DNA of 64,000 nucleotides from CAWCWN01 sp963799245 (GCA_963799245.1 CAWCWN010000003.1:682001-746000); one strand, 5' to 3'. Counted from the stretch's first letter, positions 17,986 to 27,963 are shown. A program made the numbers and translations. The notes: generated by a model not told the origin, from the sequence alone.

Positions 17986-19011
17986 TTAAACCGCGAGCGG
18001 AGGCGGCGCAGACCCGGTAGGCCTGGTAGCCTCTCCCACTGCTCGTCCACCTCTATCAGCGAGCCCATCTCTCTGCAAAACACGCTTCAATGCAGTAATG
18101 GCGCACTCAATCATACTATCATCGGGCTCTCGCGTCGTCAAACCCTGCAGTGCCAGGCCTGGCGCCAGCAGCCAGCGCACGAGCCGGAAACGATAGTTGG
18201 CCGCCCCCAGGCGCATCAACTCATAGGCGATGCCCGCAACGACAGGCACCAGCACGATGCGCGAGACAATTTTGAGCGGCAGCGACAGCGAACCTACAAA
18301 GGCGAAGACAAGAATCGACACAACCATTACCAGTAGAAGAAAGCCCGTGCCACAGCGTGTATGGACGCGCGAGGCGCGCCGCACATGCGCTATATCGAGC
18401 GGGTCACCCTGCTCCAGGGCATTAATCGCTTTATGCTCGGCGCCATGATAGCCGAAAACGCGCTCGATATCAGGCACACGGCCAATCAGGTAGAGATAGC
18501 CCAGCAGTAAGGCCAGGCGCACGACGCCCTCAAAAACCAGGTTGAGCCAGCCATCCCCGATCTGGTTACGCAGCAGGCTCGCCAGAAAAAGCGGCCCCAG
18601 AAAAAAGATGACTATGGCAAATGTGAGTGAGATCAACAGCGTAAGCAGCATCGCAGCGCCACCGATCCTGGGTGGCGGCTCCAGTTTTTCGGCGGCGCCT
18701 TTCTCCGCGATGACGGGCGAAGGCGTATTCTCAGGGTCAAGGCGCGTTGCGGTCGGATAAAGTGCGCCCGCCGCGATATTGGCTGCAAAGGTCATCAGGC
18801 GCGTACCCAGGGCCAGCATTTCCCACAGCAGCAAGACACCACGCAGAAAGGGCAGGCGGAAGTAACGATTTTGATAGAAGCGAGGATTCAGAGCTTCTTC
18901 GTGCAGGTAGATACTGGCGTCCGGACGACGAATTGCCATGGCAACCGACGCCCGCCCGCGCATCATAACGCCCTCCATTACCGCCTGGCCACCATAGTAA
19001 AACTTTGCCAC
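17986..19011 (-). CDS. DUF1385 family membrane protein
   Basis: A 341-residue protein with the DUF1385 signature YGGQAVMEGVMMRGR at residues 6-20. Several membrane helices follow (about residues 125-150, 160-182, 225-245 and 250-272), with the conserved segment FGYHGAEHKAINALE and the stretch VHTRCGTGFLLLVMVVSI. The biochemical function of this family (YqhQ-like) is unknown. In many Gram-positive-type genomes it lies near rpmE and prfA. Here it also follows rpmE, with the glycosyltransferase gene between. The gap to that upstream gene is 29 bases, so co-transcription is likely. Confidence 0.9.
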   Translation of the reverse strand: MAKFYYGGQAVMEGVMMRGRASVAMAIRRPDASIYLHEEALNPRFYQNRYFRLPFLRGVLLLWEMLALGTRLMTFAANIAAGALYPTATRLDPENTPSPVIAEKGAAEKLEPPPRIGGAAMLLTLLISLTFAIVIFFLGPLFLASLLRNQIGDGWLNLVFEGVVRLALLLGYLYLIGRVPDIERVFGYHGAEHKAINALEQGDPLDIAHVRRASRVHTRCGTGFLLLVMVVSILVFAFVGSLSLPLKIVSRIVLVPVVAGIAYELMRLGAANYRFRLVRWLLAPGLALQGLTTREPDDSMIECAITALKRVLQRDGLADRGGRAVGEATRPTGSAPPPLAV

Positions 19012-19040
19012 AAATAAGCTCCTTTCGTGGCCTGAAAACC

Positions 19041-20498
19041 CTAGATATCGCTGCGCGGCTTGCTAGTATTCCCCTGGCGGATAAAACGATTGGGCAGGCT
19101 TCTTGCACGCAAAACCGGCAAACGACGCACGACAGGACTCTTCAAAAATGTGATTGAGGTCATGCGGGGCAGCCTTCGGCGCACACGCGCCTGAGGAGGG
19201 CGCAGGTAGCTACGCGCAGGCATAAAACGACGCTCATGGCCCTGCACCGTCGTCCAGGCGTGGGTCTTGCTGACGGCGGGCATAAAGCTCAAAATGCATT
19301 CGGCAATATCATACGAGGCACGCGGACGACTGATGCGTTTAGCATTCTCCACCTGGCGTCGCATGACGATTGAGCCGGGTTTGACCAACCGCCGCAGCGC
19401 ATCAATCAGCTCCAGCGCATCATATGCCATCACGCCCACGCCGTTTTGCAGCACATAATCGACATTGCCCTCTTCCTGACCAGGTACATAGCCGCTTAAA
19501 ACAATGGGTAGATGACACGCCAGCGCCTCACTGATCGTACCGGGCCCGGCTTTCGTCACAATTACATCCGAGGCGCGCATCATCTCCGGCATATTGTGCA
19601 CGAAGCCAAAGATTCTTGCCGGCACATGCAGGCTTGATTTTGTACGCTGCAGGTACGCGTACAGCCGTTTGTTACGGCCGGTTATCACCAGCAACTGAAC
19701 GGGTAGGCGCGCACGCGAAATCGCACGCACGGCTTCCTGTAATCCCCCCGCGCCATCACCACCACCCACCAGTAATACCACGGGCAGGCCCGGCTCCAGG
19801 CCAATCTTGCGTTGTAATTCCTGCTTGCTCTCCGTTGGACGCGTAAACTTGGGGTCTATAGGCATACCCAGCACATGCACACGTTCAGGCTCAAGGCCGC
19901 GCGTTAAATATAGCTGCCTGGCATTTTCGGTTGGCACGATGTAGGCGTCCGCCCCGGGCGCAAACCAGGAGTAATGCAGGCTCACCAGGTCGGTCACAAC
20001 GGTGATGAAGGGAATATGTATACCCAGGTCGCGCAGCGCACGAATGGTAACGTGATTGAGCATGGGATGGACCGAGACGATGATATCCGGCCTGACACTG
20101 GTAAATAGACGAATAAGCCCGTTATGGATGAGGGGAAATGCCACCGACTGTACCGCCCTCACACCACTCGCTTCATTGCTCATATGAAAAACGCGCCCAT
20201 ACATTTTAGGGTTATAGCGAATAGTAGGCCCATAGAGCTTTACAGCTTCACGCAAGGGGAAGCGGCTATATTCCTCGAAAGCATCGACGATCTCAATGCG
20301 ATAGGTTGGCGGCGCCTGCGCCACAGTGGATACGGCAGTTGCCTCACCGCTCGAGTTTTGCTGACATCTCAGCCATTCCGTCTGGGTCTTCTCGGCGACC
20401 TGATTGATCGCGTTGCGAATGGCGTTTGCCGCACTACGATGACCAGCCCCGGTGTCAGCAATGAGGAAAAGTATGGTTCGCTCGTTTACTTTCGCCAA
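19041..20498 (-). CDS. MGDG synthase-type glycolipid glycosyltransferase
   Basis: About 485 residues. The N-terminal domain carries ADTGAGHRSAANAI, typical of monogalactosyldiacylglycerol synthase and UgtP-type enzymes. The middle has SVHPMLNHVTIRALRDLGI, and the GT28-type C-terminal domain has VLLVGGGDGAGGL and VTKAGPGTISEALACHLP, which bind the nucleotide sugar. It should add a hexose to diacylglycerol or a related lipid at the inner membrane face. Start: TTG 20498 follows a purine-rich GAGGTGAGAGGC; GTG 20507 and TTG 20528 are alternatives. The last ~75 residues are basic and look disordered. Confidence 0.85.
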   Translation of the reverse strand: MAKVNERTILFLIADTGAGHRSAANAIRNAINQVAEKTQTEWLRCQQNSSGEATAVSTVAQAPPTYRIEIVDAFEEYSRFPLREAVKLYGPTIRYNPKMYGRVFHMSNEASGVRAVQSVAFPLIHNGLIRLFTSVRPDIIVSVHPMLNHVTIRALRDLGIHIPFITVVTDLVSLHYSWFAPGADAYIVPTENARQLYLTRGLEPERVHVLGMPIDPKFTRPTESKQELQRKIGLEPGLPVVLLVGGGDGAGGLQEAVRAISRARLPVQLLVITGRNKRLYAYLQRTKSSLHVPARIFGFVHNMPEMMRASDVIVTKAGPGTISEALACHLPIVLSGYVPGQEEGNVDYVLQNGVGVMAYDALELIDALRRLVKPGSIVMRRQVENAKRISRPRASYDIAECILSFMPAVSKTHAWTTVQGHERRFMPARSYLRPPQARVRRRLPRMTSITFLKSPVVRRLPVLRARSLPNRFIRQGNTSKPRSDI

Positions 20499-20540
20499 GC
20501 CTCTCACCTCTTGCGTAGAATAACGCAAACAGAAAGTAAA

Positions 20541-20596
20541 GGGGATAAAGGATGTACAGCGCTTCGTGCAAAGGCTCCACGATATCCTTTATCCCC
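20541..20596 (-). terminator. Possible terminator after rpmE
   Basis: A perfect 13-bp inverted repeat (GGGGATAAAGGAT and its complement) encloses about 30 bases. On the minus strand it is followed by TTTACTTT. It starts 7 bases after the rpmE stop codon and could end or reduce transcription into the glycosyltransferase gene. Confidence 0.55.
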
Positions 20597-20602
20597 AAAA
20601 TT

Positions 20603-20809
20603 TTACTCGTCTTGTAGATTGAAGCGTTTGCGGAAACGCTCGACCCGCCCGGCCGAGTCAAGAATACGCTGCGTACCCGTAAAGAAGGGGTGGCAGCTTG
20701 AGCACACATCAACCTTCAGCACAGGCTTGACACTGCGCGTCTTAAAACTGTTGCCACAGGCACAACTGACTGTGGACTCTACATATTCTGGATGAATACC
20801 TTTTTTCAT
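20603..20809 (-). CDS. rpmE: 50S ribosomal protein L31, zinc-binding type
   Basis: A 68-residue ribosomal protein starting MKKGIHPEYVESTVSCACG. It has the zinc ligands in SCACGN and VCSSCHPFFTG, which place it in the zinc-containing class rather than the zinc-free paralogue. It sits on the large subunit at the bridge to the small subunit. ATG 20809 fits the family N-terminus; an upstream GTG adds four residues not seen in the family. Confidence 0.97.
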   Translation of the reverse strand: MKKGIHPEYVESTVSCACGNSFKTRSVKPVLKVDVCSSCHPFFTGTQRILDSAGRVERFRKRFNLQDE

Positions 20810-20821
20810 TAGCTTAACCAC

Positions 20822-21158
20822 TCCACGCTCTATCTCTAGTTATTTGTTGCGAACACGATTGTACACGGATGGCACCCCTGAGTCAAGATAACCGTCGACC
20901 TAATAACAACCTGTGTCGTATCCCTCATATTCTATCATAAATAACACCTGCGAGCATAGTTTTATGCCCGTAATTTCTCAAGCCAGACAAAATGTCAAAG
21001 GAAACTCCTATTTTATTGTTAAGAAGAGAAAAAGGGATTAGCCAAAAACTCCAGCCGGATGTGATACACTACACAATGAAGAACGAAAGTAGAGTGCGTA
21101 GATTAATCCCCCCATGCGCGCAGTGCAAAGCGAAAATACCTGAGGAACATGATAAGCG
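20822..21158. other. Divergent intergenic region rpmE/purB
   Basis: About 340 AT-rich bases between divergent genes. It should hold promoters for both. I see no gene, RNA or strong repeat. Confidence 0.45.
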
Positions 21159-22469
21159 ATGATTGAACGTTATTCCCTGCCAGAAATGGCTGATCTATGG
21201 AGGGCTTCCCATAAAACTGATACCTGGCTCAAGGTGGAGCTACTGGTCTGCGAAGGCTGGGCACGCGCCGGCGTCATACCGGCCGAGGCCATGGAGAAGA
21301 TACGCCGTGCCGGCTATAACAGCGAGCGCATGCGCGAGATAGAGCAAGAGACTCACCACGATGTTATCTCGTTTCTGCGCTCAATTCAGGAACAGCTTGG
21401 GCCGGAGGGGCGTTTTGTTCACCTCGGCCTGACCTCCTCCGATGTGCTCGATACCGGGCTGGCGCTCCAATTCAAAGAGGCCGGTGTATTGCTGACAACC
21501 TCGCTCGCGGAGCTTGTACACACCCTTGAGCAGTCTGCACAACGTTATAAATATACGCTTATGGTCGGACGCACCCATGGCATGCATGCCGAACCAATGA
21601 CCTTTGGTCTTAAGCTGGCTCTTTGGGTAGACGAGCTGCGACGCGGGCAGGTACGCCTCGCCGCCGCTCTCGAACAGGTCACCGTCGGCAAGATCTCAGG
21701 CGCAGTGGGCACACACGCTACCATTCCCCCCGAGATCGAAGAATTTGTCTGTGAAACCCTGGGACTCGGAGTGGCCCCGGTCTCCAGCCAGATCGTCCAG
21801 CGTGATCGCCATGCCCACTTTATGACTGCACTGGCCCTGCTCGCCAGCTCACTCGAAAAAATGGCCCAGGAGATTCGCCACCTGCAGCGCACCGAGCTCA
21901 GCGAAGCCTTAGAACCTTTTGCAGCGGGCCAGCAGGGATCATCCGCCATGCCCCATAAACGTAACCCCGAACTGTGCGAGCGCATCTGTGGCCTGGCTCG
22001 CGTCATACGAGGCTTCTCAGTCACCGCCCTGGAAAATGTCGCTCTCTGGCACGAACGAGATATCAGCCATTCCTCGGGCGAGCGCATCATCATTCCCGAC
22101 GCCTGCACGCTCATACATTATATGCTGCACATTTTCAATACCGTCATGAGCGGCCTTCAGGTCGACGAGCAACGCATGCGTGCCAATCTCGGCATGACCG
22201 GTGGCCTGGTATTCTCCCAGCGTATCCTGCTGGCCTTGATTGATAAAGGAGTAGGGCGTCAGGAGGCCTATACGCTGGTGCAGCGCAACGCTAAAAAAGT
22301 CTGGCAGATGGCGAGTTCCGGGGCCATCCACGGCCCGGCTCTCCTCGAAGCCCTGAGTGAAGATCCCGAAGTGACTGCAGTTCTGACACCCGCCGAAGTG
22401 GCAGAGTTAACCAGCACTGACTACTATACCAGGTATATCGATACAGCATTTCGACGCCTGGGTCTGTGA
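21159..22469 (+). CDS. purB: Adenylosuccinate lyase
   Basis: A 436-residue enzyme of the fumarase/aspartase superfamily. PurB splits fumarate from SAICAR and from adenylosuccinate in purine synthesis. The signature loop GSSAMPHKRNPE is present at about residues 263-274, the region VHLGLTSSDVLDTGLA carries the superfamily substrate-binding residues, and VGRTHGMHAEPMTFGLK holds the catalytic His. MIERYSLPEMADLW is the usual N-terminus. Length is normal. It is not in a pur operon here. Confidence 0.97.
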   Translation: MIERYSLPEMADLWRASHKTDTWLKVELLVCEGWARAGVIPAEAMEKIRRAGYNSERMREIEQETHHDVISFLRSIQEQLGPEGRFVHLGLTSSDVLDTGLALQFKEAGVLLTTSLAELVHTLEQSAQRYKYTLMVGRTHGMHAEPMTFGLKLALWVDELRRGQVRLAAALEQVTVGKISGAVGTHATIPPEIEEFVCETLGLGVAPVSSQIVQRDRHAHFMTALALLASSLEKMAQEIRHLQRTELSEALEPFAAGQQGSSAMPHKRNPELCERICGLARVIRGFSVTALENVALWHERDISHSSGERIIIPDACTLIHYMLHIFNTVMSGLQVDEQRMRANLGMTGGLVFSQRILLALIDKGVGRQEAYTLVQRNAKKVWQMASSGAIHGPALLEALSEDPEVTAVLTPAEVAELTSTDYYTRYIDTAFRRLGL

Positions 22470-22611
22470 CTCGTAACCATAATGAGTTCAGCATCGTCGA
22501 ACATATATGCATTGCACTGTCTGGATCAGTAAAGAGCTCGCTGCGCACAGGTCCCGTAAATCCCGCGCAGTTCGGCCACGCGGAAAGCTGAAAAATCACT
22601 AAAGGGATCGC

Positions 22612-24294
22612 ATGCCAGAAATATTACCACATCTACATATAAGAGGAAAAGCGGCGGCTGATTGCGATGGGGCTGAACGCGCACCGGAACATGTAGTCAA
22701 TATAACACCGCATAGATCTCCTGCGCCCGCCTTGCCGTCTCTGCTGAACATATTGTTTGCCGGCGCTATTCTCGAGGTCCTGTATGTGTTCATTGTGGCC
22801 CTATCGCCTCTCTCCGGACTGCACTTCTACCGCACTCCGCTGACGCAGGCATGGCCATTGACGCTCGTACCTTCACGCCTACTCTTTCCAGTCACAGGCT
22901 CCCCGGCAAGCCATCTCACCCTGCTGATCCTGAGCTTGATCGGGCTCATGACGGTCTATGCTGCCATTGCCTGGCGTTCGCGCAAGTTAACCGCCCCCCC
23001 GCCAGCGCGCTGGCTACTTATCCTCCTGGCAGGCGCCCTCCTCTTCGGGCTCACGCTCTTATTTCAACCAGCGCTTTTCTCAGACGATGTATTTGCGTAT
23101 ATCTTTTCCGGACGCATCCTGGCTGTCTATCATGCCAATCCATTGAACACGCCGCCCATCCAGTTTCCCAGCGACCCTTATCTCCAATGGGTCATTTCAG
23201 GGCGCTTGACACCCAATATTTATGGCCCCCTGTGGCTGTTGCTCGCATCGCTCTTTGTCAGCCTGGGAAAAGGGCCCGCCATGACTTTGCTGCTGTTCAA
23301 GGCCGTGGCTTTGCTCTCACACCTGATTAATTGTATGCTCATCTGGGTAATTTTATCCAGAGTCTCTCCACAACGCCGCTGGCTGGGTACGCTGCTGTAC
23401 GCCTGGAATCCCCTGGCCATTATCGAACTCGCAGGCAATGGTCACAGCGAGGGACTGTTGTCGGTGCTGCTCCTGCTTACCACACTGCTCTACGTCCAGG
23501 GCTATAAGCAGAGCAATGGGCACTGGTATGAAATCGCGGCTATGCTCTTGCTTGGTCTGGCCACAAGTATGAACCTGGTCGTCTTACTCCTCGCGCCTCT
23601 GTTTATCTGGTTTCTGCTGCGCAACAAGACCAGCATAGCGCGTGTCCTGTGGGGTTTTTGCTGGCGTGTGTTAGTGGAATTGAGCCTGGTCATTCCCATC
23701 TACATGGCCTTCTGGCGTGGCTCATCCACCTTTTTTGCCTTTATCTCCGTCATCGACATGCAGCATTTTATCCATTCGCCCATTGGTCTGCTCACCGGCC
23801 CCACCCACTGGATCTTTGAGCTGGTAGATCGTTGGTCGCATTTTCCATCCGTGATGCAGCCGGACATGGCCGCCGACGTGGCCTTGCGCGCTTCAGCCAT
23901 CTTTATCTTTGCCCTGATTTTCTTCCACCTCTTCAGCAAGGTGCGCCACGCCCCGCTCACCCTCGCAGACAAGCACAGCGACCAGGAAGTGAGGTTGGCC
24001 GGCTTTGATGTACTTATTGACTGCTGGGCCAGCGCCGTTTTCTGGTACCTGGTGTTGATCATGGGTTGGTTCTGGCCATGGTATGTATTGTGGGCGCTAT
24101 GGACTGTGGGGCTGCGCCGCCCTGTCGGCTATACCCTGGCGGTGCTCCTCCTGTCCGCTACGGCCCTGCTCATCTATCCTTTTTTGACCTTCCCGGGCTC
24201 GCTCCTCACCATCGACCAGTCCATCTATATCTTTGGCATACCTCTCATCTACCTTTTCATCGATAGAAAGAGGTACAGCGGAGTTCCCGGCTAG
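22612..24294 (+). CDS. Polytopic GT87/MptA-like mannosyltransferase
   Basis: A 560-residue integral membrane protein with about 12 hydrophobic helices. The loop after the third helix reads FSDDVFAYIFSGRILAVY with HANPLNTPP, a DD motif and following pattern seen in polyprenyl-phosphate-dependent glycosyltransferases of the GT-C type (DUF2029/GT87, MptA-like). Such enzymes add sugars to envelope glycans on the outer face of the membrane. A second supporting stretch is LYAWNPLAIIELAGNGHSEG. The sugar and acceptor are unknown; mannose is inferred only from the family. Confidence 0.75.
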   Translation: MPEILPHLHIRGKAAADCDGAERAPEHVVNITPHRSPAPALPSLLNILFAGAILEVLYVFIVALSPLSGLHFYRTPLTQAWPLTLVPSRLLFPVTGSPASHLTLLILSLIGLMTVYAAIAWRSRKLTAPPPARWLLILLAGALLFGLTLLFQPALFSDDVFAYIFSGRILAVYHANPLNTPPIQFPSDPYLQWVISGRLTPNIYGPLWLLLASLFVSLGKGPAMTLLLFKAVALLSHLINCMLIWVILSRVSPQRRWLGTLLYAWNPLAIIELAGNGHSEGLLSVLLLLTTLLYVQGYKQSNGHWYEIAAMLLLGLATSMNLVVLLLAPLFIWFLLRNKTSIARVLWGFCWRVLVELSLVIPIYMAFWRGSSTFFAFISVIDMQHFIHSPIGLLTGPTHWIFELVDRWSHFPSVMQPDMAADVALRASAIFIFALIFFHLFSKVRHAPLTLADKHSDQEVRLAGFDVLIDCWASAVFWYLVLIMGWFWPWYVLWALWTVGLRRPVGYTLAVLLLSATALLIYPFLTFPGSLLTIDQSIYIFGIPLIYLFIDRKRYSGVPG

Positions 24295-24426
24295 CGGGAA
24301 AGGTCGCGCCGGCACAGACCAGCCTGAGACCACGCAGCAGTGCAAGCGAGATGGAGTGTACTGGTTATGCTTTGCTCGCGCGTCTATCTCATAGACAGAC
24401 ATGTTCGAGAAAGGATAAAGCAAGCA

Positions 24427-25566
24427 ATGACAGATGAAGTCAAGCAGCGCAAGATTGAACACGTAAGCATCGCTCTGGGAGAGGATGTGTCGGCCCCGCA
24501 GCGTGCCGGCTGGAACGACATCCAGTTTGTGCACCAGGCGCTGCCTGAAGTAAACCTTGACGAGATCGATACCTCCGTCACCTTTCTCGGACATCGAGTG
24601 CGCTACCCCATCTTTATCTCCTCACTCACAGGCGGTCACCCGGATGTCATCGCCATCAATCGCAACCTGGCTCGCGCAGCTGAACGCTTTGGCCTGGCGC
24701 TTGGCGTCGGCAGTCAACGTGCCGCCATCGTCAATCCGGATGTCGCCCCCAGTTACGCCGTCACGCGTGAAAATGCTCCCAACGCCTTCCTGATCGCCAA
24801 CATAGGCGCGCCCCAGTTGATCCCTCAGGCTCGCCACCCCGCCTTTACCTTTGACCAGGCCCGCCAGGCCATTGACATGATCGGGGCCAACGCGCTGGCG
24901 GTGCATATGAATAGCCTGCAAGAGGCGGCCCAGCCGGAAGGCGACCGATGCTCCGTGGGCGAAGTTGCCGCCCTCAAAGCGCTTTGCGCCGAGCTCGCTC
25001 TGCCGGTAATTGCCAAGGAGACCGGGGCGGGTGTTTGCCGTGAGCAGGCCCTGCTCCTCCGTTCCTGCGGAGTCGCAGCCATCGATGTTGGTGGGGCCGG
25101 CGGCAGCAGCATGTCAGCCATGGAGGCAGCGCGCTCAAAATCACGTGGGGACGACCGCACCATGCAGGTCGGCCTGCTCTTTCGCGATTGGGGTATCGCC
25201 ACACCTATCTGCGTGGTTGAAGCCAGTGTCGCGCGCCTGCCTTTAATCTCTACCGGCGGCGTGCGCAACGGCCTGGACGTAGCGCGAGCCCTGGCCCTTG
25301 GCGCCACACTCGTTGGCATGGGCTTCCCTTTCCTCAAGGCCGCCAGCGAAAGCTATGAGAAGGTCTGCGAACTCCTGGAGACGGTGGTGGCGGAACTGCG
25401 AGTAGCCATGCAGTTAAGCGGGACCAGCAGCGTCAGCGCGATGCAGCAAACCGACGTCGTCGTGAGTGGCGAAACTCGCAACTGGCTCTCCCTGCGCGGC
25501 TTCGACACTACCCTCAGAGGCATGGCCCAGAGGCGCTGGAGCAGGTTTAACGCGAGCTTCGGTTAA
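24427..25566 (+). CDS. fni: Type 2 isopentenyl-diphosphate delta-isomerase
   Basis: About 379 residues. This FMN-dependent enzyme interconverts IPP and DMAPP for isoprenoid synthesis. The family N-terminus RKIEHVSIAL is clear, followed by ISSLTGGHPDVIAINRNLA, LGVGSQRAAIV, ANIGAPQL, HMNSLQEAAQPEGDR, the IAKETGAGVCREQA phosphate site, DVGGAGGSS and LISTGGVRNGLDVARALALG. The start at 24427 has AAAGGA upstream; the frame is open further 5' but lacks a site. Its stop overlaps the converging mobA gene by 4 bases. Confidence 0.95.
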   Translation: MTDEVKQRKIEHVSIALGEDVSAPQRAGWNDIQFVHQALPEVNLDEIDTSVTFLGHRVRYPIFISSLTGGHPDVIAINRNLARAAERFGLALGVGSQRAAIVNPDVAPSYAVTRENAPNAFLIANIGAPQLIPQARHPAFTFDQARQAIDMIGANALAVHMNSLQEAAQPEGDRCSVGEVAALKALCAELALPVIAKETGAGVCREQALLLRSCGVAAIDVGGAGGSSMSAMEAARSKSRGDDRTMQVGLLFRDWGIATPICVVEASVARLPLISTGGVRNGLDVARALALGATLVGMGFPFLKAASESYEKVCELLETVVAELRVAMQLSGTSSVSAMQQTDVVVSGETRNWLSLRGFDTTLRGMAQRRWSRFNASFG

Positions 25567-26165
25567 GAGCGCAGCTCCCGCAAGTCCTCCGGACTGTTCA
25601 CATTGATAAAAGAGCGCAACTGCGGATCGACTGCGCGCAGCTGCGCCTCGTCTATGTAGCGAACAGGAGCAACCTGCAGTAGACTGCGCGGGTCGCGCCG
25701 CCCCTCGCGCAGGCGTCGTTCAATGCACGCCATAAGCGTGCGTGGATAGATTGCGCACAGCACCTGAGGAGCACCGTTGACCACCGGCAACAGCAGCGCA
25801 TCAGAGCGGGGCTGAGCCAGCAAGAAGGAGATCAGTCGGGCCTGCAGCAGAGGCATATCGACGGCCACAACCAGGGCATGCTCACTGGCAGACATAGCCT
25901 CCAGGCCACTGTACAGCCCCATCAATGGGCCGCGGTCAGGCATTTTGTCCGTCAGGATCATTACGCCGCGCAGTATGCCATAGCTGGCGGCCTGCTCTTG
26001 ATCGCGTGCCACAAGCAGCACATCCCCGCACTGCTCGGACAGCGTTGCCGCCAGCTGTTCCACAAAGGTAATGGTCCTGGCTCCCGGCAGCTTTAGCAGG
26101 GCTTTTTCAGTTCCCATCCTGCGGCTGCGCCCACCCGCCAGGATAATGCCTGTAACCTGTTGCAT
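25563..26165 (-). CDS. mobA: Molybdenum cofactor guanylyltransferase
   Basis: About 200 residues. MobA attaches GMP to molybdopterin. The nucleotide-binding start GIILAGGRSRRMGTEKALL is diagnostic. DRGPLMGLYSGLEAM and the metal-binding VVAVDMPLL follow, and NVNSPEDLREL ends the protein as in the family. It starts at ATG 26165; an in-frame TTG two codons upstream is less likely. No other moa/mob genes are adjacent. Confidence 0.92.
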   Translation of the reverse strand: MQQVTGIILAGGRSRRMGTEKALLKLPGARTITFVEQLAATLSEQCGDVLLVARDQEQAASYGILRGVMILTDKMPDRGPLMGLYSGLEAMSASEHALVVAVDMPLLQARLISFLLAQPRSDALLLPVVNGAPQVLCAIYPRTLMACIERRLREGRRDPRSLLQVAPVRYIDEAQLRAVDPQLRSFINVNSPEDLRELRS

Positions 26166-26221
26166 ACTCAATCAAACAGGCCGGCTCAAAACAGAAGAGA
26201 GATGTTCGCCGGCTCTCTGCT

Positions 26222-26698
26222 TTAGCGAGAGGAGGCAGCTTTACGCTTGCTGCTCCTGGGAATGTACTGCTGGCGATTCTGGTAGGCGATGTAGTTGGCG
26301 CGCTCCTGTGGATATTTGCGTACCAGGTAGACGATCCAGGTGATCGCCCAGGCCAGCAATGCCGCCAGCCACAGGTAACGCCACACGCGCCAGGCAAAGA
26401 AGTACGCGTTCAGGTAGGCGCGCGCGAAGATCAACGGATAGCCTATGATGCAGATGATGGTAAACCAGCCCAGGTAGCGGTCGAGCATATATTTGATGAG
26501 GGGTTTGTTTTTCACGAAACGCTTGCGACCCTCGACCGAGTAGTAGAAGGCGACCAGAAGCCCAACGCTGCAAAAAATCAGCCAAGGGATATAAAAATGA
26601 AACGTCTCCGCCCCGGAAAGGCCCGCATTAGACCCCGCGTCAACCGGATCAACAAAGAGCCAGTTAATGAGATTGAAGTGACGTAGATCGAAGTGCAT
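26222..26698 (-). CDS. Small membrane protein, unknown
   Basis: About 158 residues with three or four hydrophobic segments (roughly residues 34-54, 78-98 and 108-128). The basic C-terminus is RKYPQERANYIAYQNRQQYI followed by a Lys/Arg/Ser tail. ATG 26698 is preferred because GGTGGAGAG lies 6 bases upstream; the longer frame has no such site. No family is recognised. It precedes mobA on the same strand with a 56-base gap, which may be chance. Confidence 0.65.
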   Translation of the reverse strand: MHFDLRHFNLINWLFVDPVDAGSNAGLSGAETFHFYIPWLIFCSVGLLVAFYYSVEGRKRFVKNKPLIKYMLDRYLGWFTIICIIGYPLIFARAYLNAYFFAWRVWRYLWLAALLAWAITWIVYLVRKYPQERANYIAYQNRQQYIPRSSKRKAASSR

Positions 26699-26873
26699 AA
26701 GAACTCTCCACCTCTGTGAAAACGCTGCCAGCCATAGTAGACATGTTGTTAACATCATAGCATGGTTATGCCTGTGCGTCTATAGGTCAGCGCGCAAAAT
26801 GTCATATACTTTTATAGGGCAGAGCCCGCTTTTCTCTCTCTTTTTCACTCTATGTACAAAGGAACAGGCGTAT

Positions 26874-27926
26874 ATGCGACGAATTGCAATTCTGGCAGAA
26901 GGGGCTTTAGAGTGGCACTACGGAAAGACGGCCACAGGCGTCATCCGCTACGGCCAGGATCCAGTGGTTGCGGTAATCGATAGTACCAAGGCGGGCATGG
27001 ATGTCTCACAGGCGCTGAACGCTCCCCTGGGAGCAGGTATAGCGGTTGTCCGCGACATTTCTGAGGCGCTCAACTACCGGCCGGACACGCTGCTGATCGG
27101 CATCGCGCCGATGGGCGGCGCGCTGCCAGAGGCCTGGCGCTGGCAGCTCATTACGGCTCTCAACGCCGGCCTGGACCTCATCAGCGGCCTGCATTTCTTT
27201 CTCTCTGACGACGCTGAGCTGAGTCGCGCAGCCGCGCAGCACGGCACGACTATCTGGGATGTGCGACGCCCGCCCCGGAAAAATCGGGTGGCGCAATATC
27301 TTCCCCATCGCTCCGGCAGTCATACCGTGCTCATGGTGGGCTCGGACTGCGCCACGGGGAAAATGACTACTGCGCTGGAGCTGGATCGTGAGGCGCAGAA
27401 ACGTGGCCTCAATAGCGCTTTCGTCGCTACCGGTCAGACGGGCATGATGATCTCTGGCAGCGGTCTGCCTGTTGATCGCATCATCAGCGACTTCGAGGCG
27501 GGCCTGGTTGAAGAGATGGTGCTGGACTTTACCAACCGCCACGACTGGGTCTTCGTAGAAGGTCAGGGGGCCCTGAATCACCCGGGCTATTCACCCGTCA
27601 CCCTGGGCTTAATCCATGGCTCGATGCCCGATGCCATGGTCTTCTGCCACCTGGCTGGCGCCAGGGCCATCGAGGGCCTGGACCATTGTCTCCTGCCCCC
27701 TCTGCCGCAGCTCATCCAGCTCAATCAGCACATGGTGAATATTTTAAGGCCAGAACGTCCCTGTAAAACCGTGGGAGTCGCCCTTATGACCGTTCATCTC
27801 GGCGAGGAAGAAGCTGCTCAGGCTGTAAAACAGGTGGAGGCAGAGACTGGCTTGCCCACCACCGACGTCATACGCTTCGGGGCCGCCAGGTTGATGGATG
27901 CGCTCAGCAGCGCATTGGACTCCTGA
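26874..27926 (+). CDS. DUF1611 family (DgcN-like) P-loop protein
   Basis: A 350-residue protein. The N-terminal third is a Rossmann-like domain (RRIAILAEGALEWHYGKTAT, PDTLLIGIAPMGGALP). The C-terminal domain has a P-loop-like VGSDCATGKMTTALEL and the conserved VATGQTGMMISG, plus VEGQGALNHPGY. Relatives include DgcN, reported to act with the dipeptide epimerase-like DgcA in D-glutamate metabolism, and other DUF1611 proteins of unknown activity. A dipeptide-epimerase gene is present, but 14 kb away (41741). A substrate assignment is therefore inference. Confidence 0.85.
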   Translation: MRRIAILAEGALEWHYGKTATGVIRYGQDPVVAVIDSTKAGMDVSQALNAPLGAGIAVVRDISEALNYRPDTLLIGIAPMGGALPEAWRWQLITALNAGLDLISGLHFFLSDDAELSRAAAQHGTTIWDVRRPPRKNRVAQYLPHRSGSHTVLMVGSDCATGKMTTALELDREAQKRGLNSAFVATGQTGMMISGSGLPVDRIISDFEAGLVEEMVLDFTNRHDWVFVEGQGALNHPGYSPVTLGLIHGSMPDAMVFCHLAGARAIEGLDHCLLPPLPQLIQLNQHMVNILRPERPCKTVGVALMTVHLGEEEAAQAVKQVEAETGLPTTDVIRFGAARLMDALSSALDS

Positions 27927-27935
27927 GCTGGGGCT

Positions 27936-27963
27936 GCGAAGGCTACCCCAGGGTGGCCTTCGC
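27936..27963 (+). terminator. Probable terminator of the DUF1611 gene
   Basis: A 13-bp stem GCGAAGGCTACCC pairs with GGGTGGCCTTCGC (one T-G pair) over a 2-base loop. It starts 9 bases after the stop codon. The T-run is missing, so efficiency is uncertain. Confidence 0.5.
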